Positions 8,863 through 16,262 of a stretch of 38,582 bases of DNA are shown piece by piece. Under the pieces are notes generated by a model. The model did not search any database, had not been told where the DNA came from, and worked only from the letters and a program-made list of their open reading frames with translations. The position numbers were made by a program, and so were the translations under genes. Origin of the DNA: Acidobacteriaceae bacterium (GTDB lineage: Bacteria > Acidobacteriota > Terriglobia > Terriglobales > Acidobacteriaceae); contig JASHSG010000099.1 of the NCBI GenBank assembly GCA_030040935.1, positions 1 to 38,582 on the forward strand, read 5' to 3'. Position 1 is the stretch's first letter; the number at the start of each line of letters is the position of its first letter.

Positions 8863-9711
8863 TCAACGACTTGCCGAGGATTTGCCGGATTCAGCTGCAA
8901 CGATTGCAGCAACCGCGGCGCCGCCACCGATTCCGGCCCCAATCAGAACCTTTGTTTGCGTCGTCATTGCGGCACTCTTCTTGCTGCCGCTGAAATCAAT
9001 TGAAGTTACGATGACCTGGTTGACGGCCGAGGGTGTGGCTCCGGCCTGGAGGAAACCGGAAACGACGACCGTCTTCCCGTTATATTTCTTAAGCTCCTCT
9101 CCAGTGACGAGTTGATACTTCACGCCCTGGTCGGTTGTCAGGTAAAAATTGCCATTTTCGTAGGTTACATTTCCGGTGACGCCTATAAAGGACGAAGCTC
9201 CAGGCGCCGCGGCGCTCTGCACTGCAGGAAATGAGACCGCCGCGCCCCGGGACACATGGGCAATAGCAAGGCTCGCTTCATCGATGACTCGGAAATCGCC
9301 AGCAACCGCCGCCACATCAACGGTATGGGCGGAAGTGAGTGAGACGACGCCGAGCGCATTCGGCTCGCCCGGAGCAACGCGCAAGCCGTCGGCTTCGAGG
9401 AGGTAAGGAGCACCCAATGTTTTCATCTGGCTCCTGCCCTGCAGCAATACGAGATGATCGCTGTATACAATGCCGTGGGAGTTGGTGGCCAGCGTGATCT
9501 GAGTCCCGTTGTCTAATCGCAATATTGCAGTGGCCTGGCCGGTTTCTACGGTTGTGCCGTCGAAAAGTGTGCCATTTCCCCAGACCGCATATCCGTCGAG
9601 GCGCACATCCCCCCGAGCGCTCACGGTCCCAATCGGGCCTGTTGCGGCCGATGAATAGGCGCAGGAAAAGGCGACGAAAATCAGAGCCAGCCGATAGCTC
9701 TTCCCGGCCAT
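8863..9711 (-). CDS. Exported FecR-like protein with OB-like domain and glycine-rich C-terminal hydrophobic tail
   Basis: 282 aa; signal MAGKSYRLALIFVAFSCAYSSA; FecR-like ATGPIGTVSARGDVRLDGYAV...TVETGQATAILRLDNGTQITLATNS; NFYLTTDQGVKYQLVTGEELKKYNGKTVVVSGFL; tail VLIGAGIGGGAAVAAIVAAESGKSSASR. Confidence 0.7.
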   Translation of the reverse strand: MAGKSYRLALIFVAFSCAYSSAATGPIGTVSARGDVRLDGYAVWGNGTLFDGTTVETGQATAILRLDNGTQITLATNSHGIVYSDHLVLLQGRSQMKTLGAPYLLEADGLRVAPGEPNALGVVSLTSAHTVDVAAVAGDFRVIDEASLAIAHVSRGAAVSFPAVQSAAAPGASSFIGVTGNVTYENGNFYLTTDQGVKYQLVTGEELKKYNGKTVVVSGFLQAGATPSAVNQVIVTSIDFSGSKKSAAMTTQTKVLIGAGIGGGAAVAAIVAAESGKSSASR

Positions 9712-9954
9712 TTTGCGACCTTCCTGTGCGGGGAACGCACACTAATCAATATATTCGTCTCTTATACGCCAGGACTGAGTTGCTTTTCAAGCATCTTGTT
9801 GGTCGAACTGCGTCAGACCGATATCCGACAAGCGAGCGCGCCGCCAGAGAGGCACACTTTCGGACGGCAGAAAGGCCCCTTAGGATGATCCGGTTCGGCT
9901 TGCCGGGAAATCTGATCGCCTGCAGCCAATGCGCCTTTCGGGAATTGAAATCAA

Positions 9955-11175
9955 GTGGTACGCTGGGTTGCCGTGGTCCGCTTCAGAGTCAAACTGTTCG
10001 AGATTGCTTTTCGAGCGATCATAGCCGGAATTCTCGTGCTTGGCATCTGGTACGCCTGGAATCTGGCCCGGGCAGACTACTTGTTCCGGTTAAATACGCC
10101 GGAGTCGGTGCGCGCGGCCATCCGGCTGGAACCCGATTCCTGGGAATACTATATGCGGCTTGCGCTTCTCGATGACGCGGATGCGCAGCCGCTCCTCGAA
10201 AAGGCAATCAGCCTTGACCCTTACAACGCGGAAGCCGACATCGAACTTGCCCTGCATCTTGAAGGCGAAGGCGATTACCGCGCAGCCGAGAAATTGCTGC
10301 TCAATGCTTTTGCAGTTGACCACACCTATCTGCCGCGTTGGAGTCTGGCAAATTTCTATTTTCGCCGAAACAACCTGCCGGCATTCTGGGAATGGGCCCG
10401 GAGCGCCGCACGAATGCCATCGGACGACATGGGTCCGTTGTTCGAATTATGTTGGCGGGTATCGTCCGATCCCAATGAGATTGCCGGCAAGATTTTGAAC
10501 GACAATCCGGACCTTGTCCGGCAGTATCTGGGATTTCTTCTCGCCAAGGACCAACTGCTTGCCGCAGCCGCAGTTGCCCATCGCCTGAACCGGGTCGGCG
10601 ATCCCGAGACGGATAACCCGGAGATGTTCTCGGTGATCGACCGGCTGATTGCGGCGAGGGAGGGATATGCGGCCAGATCGGTTTGGACCGACCTGATCGA
10701 TACGCATTGGGTGGTCGGGGATCCAGCGGAGCCGGATAATCCGAACTTCACCCGGGATCCGTTGCCTGTCGGCTTCGATTGGACACTCTCATCGTACTCC
10801 GGCTTGCATTCCTGGCCGGGGCCGACAGGTCTGGAGACGGAATTTTCGGGGTTTCAACCGGAAGAATGCACGATAGCCGAACAGACTATTGTTCTGCCGC
10901 CCGGCAATTACGCACTGGAGTATTCCTATCGCACGAGCGAGATTGCCCCAGAGACAGGACTCCGGTGGCAAATCGTTGGCGCAGATTATGAAACGATCAT
11001 TGCGGAGTCCCCGGATCTCTCAAGCGAGACGATGAGTCTTGGGGACGCGAAGTTTTCGATTCCACCTAAGGGTTCGCTGGTTCACCTTCGCCTTCAATAC
11101 CGGCGGAGACTTGGAACGTCCCGGATTTCGGGCACGCTGGTTGTGTCATCAGTTCGAATTCACGCAGGACCCTAG
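9955..11175 (+). CDS. Membrane-anchored TPR-like protein associated with the polysaccharide cluster
   Basis: 406 aa, GTG start; N-terminal TM (FRAIIAGILVLGIWYAWNLA), TPR-like repeats (AIRLEPDSWEYYMRLALLDDADAQPLLEKAISLDPYNAEADIELALHLEGEGDYRAAEKLLL), beta-rich C-terminus. Confidence 0.75.
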   Translation: MVRWVAVVRFRVKLFEIAFRAIIAGILVLGIWYAWNLARADYLFRLNTPESVRAAIRLEPDSWEYYMRLALLDDADAQPLLEKAISLDPYNAEADIELALHLEGEGDYRAAEKLLLNAFAVDHTYLPRWSLANFYFRRNNLPAFWEWARSAARMPSDDMGPLFELCWRVSSDPNEIAGKILNDNPDLVRQYLGFLLAKDQLLAAAAVAHRLNRVGDPETDNPEMFSVIDRLIAAREGYAARSVWTDLIDTHWVVGDPAEPDNPNFTRDPLPVGFDWTLSSYSGLHSWPGPTGLETEFSGFQPEECTIAEQTIVLPPGNYALEYSYRTSEIAPETGLRWQIVGADYETIIAESPDLSSETMSLGDAKFSIPPKGSLVHLRLQYRRRLGTSRISGTLVVSSVRIHAGP

Positions 11176-11275
11176 ATGCATTCAAGGCTTCTTCCTGGCC
11201 GTCGCTTGGTCCGGCTCCTGTGCGCTTCGAGGATCAGGTCAGCGGCGGCCTGACACGCTCCGTACGATTGAATCT

Positions 11276-12595
11276 TCAGCGCTTGAATTCCAACACCATA
11301 GGAGAACGATCTCGATCAGCAAAAGCAGTCGATGCCCGTTTGCCGCGGTCCGAGTTTCGCGCCATGTAAAGAAGTCCGAGCATCGCAAACAACCAGCCTG
11401 ATACGGCTGGACGCGGAAAGGGATAATCGATGCAGGCATGGAGCATGACCGCAATCAGGCCCAGACCCCAGGGATGGCGGATGGCGGTCGGGATGGCGGC
11501 GGCAAAAGGGATAAATACCAGGAGCAGAAATGGAACGCCGCCGTCAGCGGCAAATTCTGCCCAATCGTTGTGTGCGTGGTTGGCATAAAAAGGAAAGTCC
11601 TTGAGCGCATGCTGCTGGTAGACTTCGGGGAATGTTCCCAGGCCGTACCCCATTAACGGCCGATGCTTCGCCATGTCAACGGCAGAGAGCATGAACTCGA
11701 ACCTTCCTTCATATCGGTCGTTTTGCTGAAAGCGCTCCCAGATTCGCTGCCAGCCCACCACGGACGTGAACATTGCAGCGAGAAGGGGAACCATAACCAG
11801 CGCCACCGCGGTCGATCGCAGGGGCCGTCCCGGATTTTGTCTTCTTTCTTGAATCACGCCTATCGCCAGCATGGCCACGATTTCGGTCGTGCAGAGGATC
11901 GCGCCGGCGCGCGAAGCCGAGCCGATCACCGAGGCGTAGAGGACTCCGCCTACAAGGGCGTACCCCCATGAGCGCCAGCCTTCGCGCAGCGCCCACCAGA
12001 GGGCAATGGGCAGTGATATCTCAACAAATTGCGCGTAGTTGTTGTGGTTGGGAAATGTCGCATACACATCCGGATATCCCGTGGGGAAGATCCACAGAAC
12101 GCGTCCCTCCGAGGTGAAAAGCTGAGTGAGACAAAGCACGGCCATGACTGCCGCAAAGCAGAAGAAGGCCAGAAGTATATTTTCGCGGGCCGTGCGAGCA
12201 CCTGCAATCGTCTGGGTAAGGAAAAATACAGCCGCCAAAGCCCCCCATCGCAATACAGCTTCGCGAGTTTCGATGGTGGAAGCCGTGCTGTGGGTGAAAA
12301 TCTGGATTATGCCCCAGATGGGAATGAAGTAGACAAGCCACGGTGCTACTCCGACAGCCAGATTTTCATTGTCACCTCGAATTCCAAGAAGGAGATAGGC
12401 TGCTGTAAGTATGAAGACACCAATTTGAAAGGATTCGATTGGCCAGATTGCCTCGACGAATACCGTCGCGGTACTGAAGATGAGAAGGCCAATAAGTGCC
12501 GCACCAGTGGCAATCAGAACCCAGCGACGATTTGTGTCTAAGAAATCACCGTGACCCGCGGCTGAGAGTTCGTATACGGGGGGCATTTGCTCCAT
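11276..12595 (-). CDS. O-antigen ligase/polymerase family membrane protein
   Basis: 439 aa, many TM segments; GYGLGTFPEVYQQHALKDFPFYANHAHNDWAEFAADGG is the characteristic Wzy_C/O-antigen ligase region. Confidence 0.88.
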   Translation of the reverse strand: MEQMPPVYELSAAGHGDFLDTNRRWVLIATGAALIGLLIFSTATVFVEAIWPIESFQIGVFILTAAYLLLGIRGDNENLAVGVAPWLVYFIPIWGIIQIFTHSTASTIETREAVLRWGALAAVFFLTQTIAGARTARENILLAFFCFAAVMAVLCLTQLFTSEGRVLWIFPTGYPDVYATFPNHNNYAQFVEISLPIALWWALREGWRSWGYALVGGVLYASVIGSASRAGAILCTTEIVAMLAIGVIQERRQNPGRPLRSTAVALVMVPLLAAMFTSVVGWQRIWERFQQNDRYEGRFEFMLSAVDMAKHRPLMGYGLGTFPEVYQQHALKDFPFYANHAHNDWAEFAADGGVPFLLLVFIPFAAAIPTAIRHPWGLGLIAVMLHACIDYPFPRPAVSGWLFAMLGLLYMARNSDRGKRASTAFADRDRSPMVLEFKR

Positions 12596-12789
12596 TCTAT
12601 CTAATTCAGGTTTTCGTCCGCCATAAGAGCCGATGCTTCAAAGTGCGCATTTGCACATCGAGTTTTGCCGTGCGAAATAGGTCCACCGGAAATCCATTGA
12701 GCTTTCTTGTTGTCCGGGGAAAGCCCGCTTAGCGCATGATGCAAGGAGCTTTGGATTTGGCGCGGTGCTGACCTGCGAAGGCATCAGGC

Positions 12790-12833
12790 GGCGACGACGC
12801 TGCGAGCCGGCCGCTTGCGGCGTGATTGTCGCC
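12790..12833 (+). other. Long imperfect hairpin in intergenic region (candidate structured RNA)
   Basis: GGCGAC-g-ACGCTGCGAGC-cggcc-GCTTGCGGCGT-gatt-GTCGCC: 6 bp plus 11 bp (two G:U) stems around an internal loop. Confidence 0.55.
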
Positions 12834-12844
12834 TGTGGTACAAG

Positions 12845-12873
12845 TTGACTGGGCGAAAGATTCCGCCTTAAAT
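12845..12873 (+). promoter_or_regulatory. Candidate sigma70-like promoter
   Basis: TTGACT (12845-12850), 17-nt spacer, TTAAAT (12868-12873); 5/6 and 4/6 matches to consensus. Confidence 0.35.
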
Positions 12874-12898
12874 CGTCCTCCGATTCGGAGCGGCCGAC

Positions 12899-12930
12899 GA
12901 CTCCTGGTGAAGTGCAGGAGTCTTTTTATT
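12899..12930 (+). terminator. Rho-independent terminator with no upstream same-strand gene
   Basis: GACTCCTG-gtgaagtg-CAGGAGTC (perfect 8-bp stem) followed immediately by TTTTTATT. Confidence 0.8.
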
Positions 12931-13171
12931 CGCCCTGCGCCTCCGGCAAGGATGGGGCACAATGGAAAGCCGGCGCGATTTACCATTTTGGGGCAAAGAT
13001 CACACCATCATCTCGGAATTCGTGGTGATTCCCTTCGACATTCTGATTCTGGCCGTCTGGCCTGCAGTTCCGGGCATGTTGCGTCAGACAGTTAGGGTCG
13101 AAATCAGGCGAAAGCTAGGCCAGCCGAGGCAATGCCGTCGCAGTGCGCAGAGGAGCTAAGAGGATCTCCGG

Positions 13172-14461
13172 ATGAGCGAATTGGTTTATGTGCGGGAGCT
13201 TCTGAAGACGGCGGCTGTCACCGGCCCGGAAGAAAAACCGCGGTCGCTTTCCGAGGCCGGCGTACGCGAAACGCTTCTCGAGGATCTCGCACTCAAGACC
13301 CTTTATCTGTCGGGCCCGTTCTCAGTGCTGGATCTTTCCGAGAAGATTCGGCTCAGCTATGAGGTGGCAAACCAGCTGTATACACGGCTGCGAACCAAGC
13401 TGCTGGCCGAGGTTACGGGAATGAGCACGACGGTTCCCGATATCGCCATCACGTCGCAGGGCAGAACGCGCGCGCTGGAACTGCTGTCGCAAAGTCAGTA
13501 CACGGGGGCCGCGCCGGTCACTTTGGCGAGCTATGTCGAGCAAGTCCGAAAGCAAAGAGTCAAGAATCTGAGAGTGCACACAGCCGATGTCGAGCGGGCC
13601 TTCTCGCACCTGGTAATGGACGGCAAGACGTTAGCCCAGTTTGGAACGGCCATCAACTCCGGAGCAGGAATATTCCTGTATGGACCGCCGGGCACGGGAA
13701 AGACGGCCGCTGCCGAGTCGTTGGCGCACGTCCTTGCCGAGGACGCGATTTGGATTCCCTATGCGGTGGAGGTCGATGGCCAAATCATCACCGTTTACGA
13801 TCCCGCGATTCACAAGCGTGTGGAGGACCCGGAATCCGAGAGTCGAGATGATCGCTGGGTGCATTGCCAGCGCCCCGCAGTGACGGTAGGCGGAGAGCTG
13901 ACGGTTGAAATGCTGGATCTGCAGTTCAACCCGACTTCAAGGTATTACGACGGGCCGCCGCAGATGAAAGCCAACAATGGGGTCCTGATCATCGACGACT
14001 TTGGCCGGCAAAGAATTCCTCCCGAGGAACTGCTAAACCGCTGGGTGGTTCCGCTCGACCGCGGAATCGAATTTCTGACTCTCGTGGGGGGAAGGAAGAT
14101 CGAGATTCCCTTTGAAATGCTGGTCGTTTTTGCGTCCAATATCGATCCGGCCAAGGTGATGGATCCGGCCTTCCTCAGAAGAATCCAGACAAAGATCAAA
14201 ATTGGCGCGGTTTCAGAGGCACAGTTCCGCGAGATCTTTCGCCGGGTGGCGGCCGACAACGGACTCAGCCCCGATACAGATACACTCAACGATCTAATAG
14301 TGATTATTCGCGACACACTGAGGCAAGAGTTGCGGGCCTGCTACCCACGCGACATTGTGAACCAGGTGTTGTGGGCCGCTCAGTACGAGGACCGGCCGCC
14401 GGAGCTGAATCGCACGAGTCTGATGCGCGCGGTCGAAGCCTATTTCCTGCCACAGAGCTGA
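13172..14461 (+). CDS. AAA+ ATPase with N-terminal winged-helix-like region
   Basis: 429 aa; Walker A GPPGTGKTAAAE, Walker B-like NNGVLIIDDFGRQ, LLNRWVVPLDRG...VFASNIDPAKVMDPAFLRRIQTKI. Confidence 0.85.
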   Translation: MSELVYVRELLKTAAVTGPEEKPRSLSEAGVRETLLEDLALKTLYLSGPFSVLDLSEKIRLSYEVANQLYTRLRTKLLAEVTGMSTTVPDIAITSQGRTRALELLSQSQYTGAAPVTLASYVEQVRKQRVKNLRVHTADVERAFSHLVMDGKTLAQFGTAINSGAGIFLYGPPGTGKTAAAESLAHVLAEDAIWIPYAVEVDGQIITVYDPAIHKRVEDPESESRDDRWVHCQRPAVTVGGELTVEMLDLQFNPTSRYYDGPPQMKANNGVLIIDDFGRQRIPPEELLNRWVVPLDRGIEFLTLVGGRKIEIPFEMLVVFASNIDPAKVMDPAFLRRIQTKIKIGAVSEAQFREIFRRVAADNGLSPDTDTLNDLIVIIRDTLRQELRACYPRDIVNQVLWAAQYEDRPPELNRTSLMRAVEAYFLPQS

Positions 14462-14516
14462 GCGCCGGGCGACCAGCCATTCGATTGGCTGAACGGGGCT
14501 CGTTCCCGCTGAGCCT

Positions 14517-15797
14517 TCATACTTCCGCAAAGTGATTGGAGGGCGCGGCGGAGTACCAATCTTCCCGCGAAAGCGGGAGCCGGCTGTGACCGCGGTCGGG
14601 ACGGCTGATGAGCACCTGAAATACGGCGATATCTCCACGGCGAAACGCGGCTGCCGAACCCGCCATGTACAAGAGCCAGATGCGGTAAGTGAGCTCCGAT
14701 ACCTGGCGAAGAAGCAAACCGGAGTTGCGGCGCAGCCCTTCGACCCACCGCCGCAATGTAAGTTCATAATGCTCGCGCAGATTCTCAATATCGCGTATTT
14801 CGAGGCCCTGCGATTCTGCGGCTTCGACGACCTGAGGGAGCGTGACGAGGTGTCCATCGGGAAATACATACTTGTCGATGAACGATGAATCCCGCACCGG
14901 AGAGAGTTGGGAGCGCGCGATTCCATGGTTCAGAAAAACGCCGCCCGGTTTAAGCACGTCGCGCACAATCCCAAAATAGCGACGCAGATTCCGTAGGCCC
15001 ACGTGCTCGAACATGCCAACGCTGGCAATTTTGTCAAACTGAAGTTGCGCGCCGCTCAAACTGCGGTAGTCCAGGAGCTCAACAGTGCAGCTCCGGTCGA
15101 GGTTGGCTTCTTCGATCCGCCGCTTCGCCACCCGTTCCTGCTCCCTGCTCAGGGTAATTCCGTGAGCATGCACGCGAAATCTCGCCGCGGCGTGCAAAAT
15201 CAGGCTGCCCCAACCGCACCCGATGTCGAGGAAACGCTCCTGAGACCGCAGGCGCAATTTTCGGCAGATGAGATCGAGCTTTTGTTCCTGGGCCAGGTCG
15301 AGCGTATCTCGCTCATCGCGAAAGCACGCGCATGAATATGCAAGGGTCCGGCCCAGCCACGGCTCGAAAAATGCTACTGGCTGATCGTAGTGATAAGAGA
15401 TCGAGGCGCGGTCTCTCTTTAGGGAATGGCGTGATCCATGCTTAGCCCATCGGCCCAGACCAAAGAAAAGCGCAGAGGCTCTCTCGAAAATCCGTTGCCG
15501 CACTGAGCTTGGTCGATTGAAGATGTGTTCGGCGATCGAGAAGACCGAAAAGATATCGCCTTCGATTTCAAGGTCGCCGTGGATGAATGCCTCTCCAAGC
15601 GTAATCTCATTTGGCTCGGCAAGGAGTGCATGGAGCGCCTTTGGAGATTCCACCACGATTGTAAGGACGGATCGATCGCCGGCCGATGAGCGCCAGCACG
15701 ACCCGTCCCAAAGGCGAATACTGAATGCGGGCCCCTCGAAATCCCTGAAAAGGCTGCTGAAGAGCGCCGCTCTTTTTGATTGGATCGAATCTGACAT
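14517..15797 (-). CDS. Cyclopropane-fatty-acyl-phospholipid synthase family SAM-dependent methyltransferase
   Basis: 426 aa; FLDIGCGWGSLILHAA, HGITLSREQ, SVGMFEHVG, FIDKYVFPDGHL are hallmark CFA synthase motifs. Confidence 0.92.
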   Translation of the reverse strand: MSDSIQSKRAALFSSLFRDFEGPAFSIRLWDGSCWRSSAGDRSVLTIVVESPKALHALLAEPNEITLGEAFIHGDLEIEGDIFSVFSIAEHIFNRPSSVRQRIFERASALFFGLGRWAKHGSRHSLKRDRASISYHYDQPVAFFEPWLGRTLAYSCACFRDERDTLDLAQEQKLDLICRKLRLRSQERFLDIGCGWGSLILHAAARFRVHAHGITLSREQERVAKRRIEEANLDRSCTVELLDYRSLSGAQLQFDKIASVGMFEHVGLRNLRRYFGIVRDVLKPGGVFLNHGIARSQLSPVRDSSFIDKYVFPDGHLVTLPQVVEAAESQGLEIRDIENLREHYELTLRRWVEGLRRNSGLLLRQVSELTYRIWLLYMAGSAAAFRRGDIAVFQVLISRPDRGHSRLPLSREDWYSAAPSNHFAEV

Positions 15798-15968
15798 TGA
15801 ATGCCTCCGCGGTCAAACTGAACGGCCTCGTGGAGTTTTGGCCGAAAGTCCGCCAGATCGCCGACGCCCCGGAGTTGGCCGAAGTCTCGCTCCCGGCCAG
15901 CCTTGAGCGCGGCCGGGCCGGCATGAGTATCGGAAACACGAACGAATTCTGCGACGCCCGAGGCTATC

Positions 15969-16002
15969 GGTGCATGCGCCCCCGAATGTCAGGGTGCATG
16001 CG
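15969..16002. repeat. Direct repeat pair GGTGCATGCG (24 nt start to start) upstream of the CFA-synthase gene
   Basis: GGTGCATGCG at 15969-15978 and 15993-16002, about 170-205 bp upstream of the minus-strand CFA start at 15797. Confidence 0.45.
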
Positions 16003-16216
16003 GCCAGAAGTTTGCCGAGGTTTTCGCGTGGCCAGGAAACTCCCCGACGAAACCTCGTCAGGTGTCATCATCCGACCATCCATTCGATCGAGGGATGGTG
16101 CCCGCTTCAGGCGAACCGCTTCGCCTTCTGCACTCCCTGGAGTGGATGCAGAATCGAGTGTAGCAGCTTTTCAAAGCTCGAAGGAATCCTTAAGCTGGGT
16201 CCGAAACGATAGGCCC

Positions 16217-16233
16217 AAAAGGCTGCTGAGCCT
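16217..16233 (-). terminator. Weak candidate terminator for the RND efflux operon
   Basis: On the minus strand AGGCT-CAGC-AGCCT is followed by TTT, about 30 nt after the stop of the RND permease; short stem and short U-tract. Confidence 0.3.
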
Positions 16234-16262
16234 GCATGCATTGGCTTGGGGCGATCCTCTGG

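Noticed and set aside
12962-13159. 65-aa plus-strand ORF (MESRRDLPFWGKDHTIISEFVVIPFDILIL...) between the orphan terminator and the AAA+ gene
   Set aside because: Has a somewhat protein-like hydrophobic segment but a basic, arginine-rich tail, no clear RBS and no recognisable family; not enough to call a gene.
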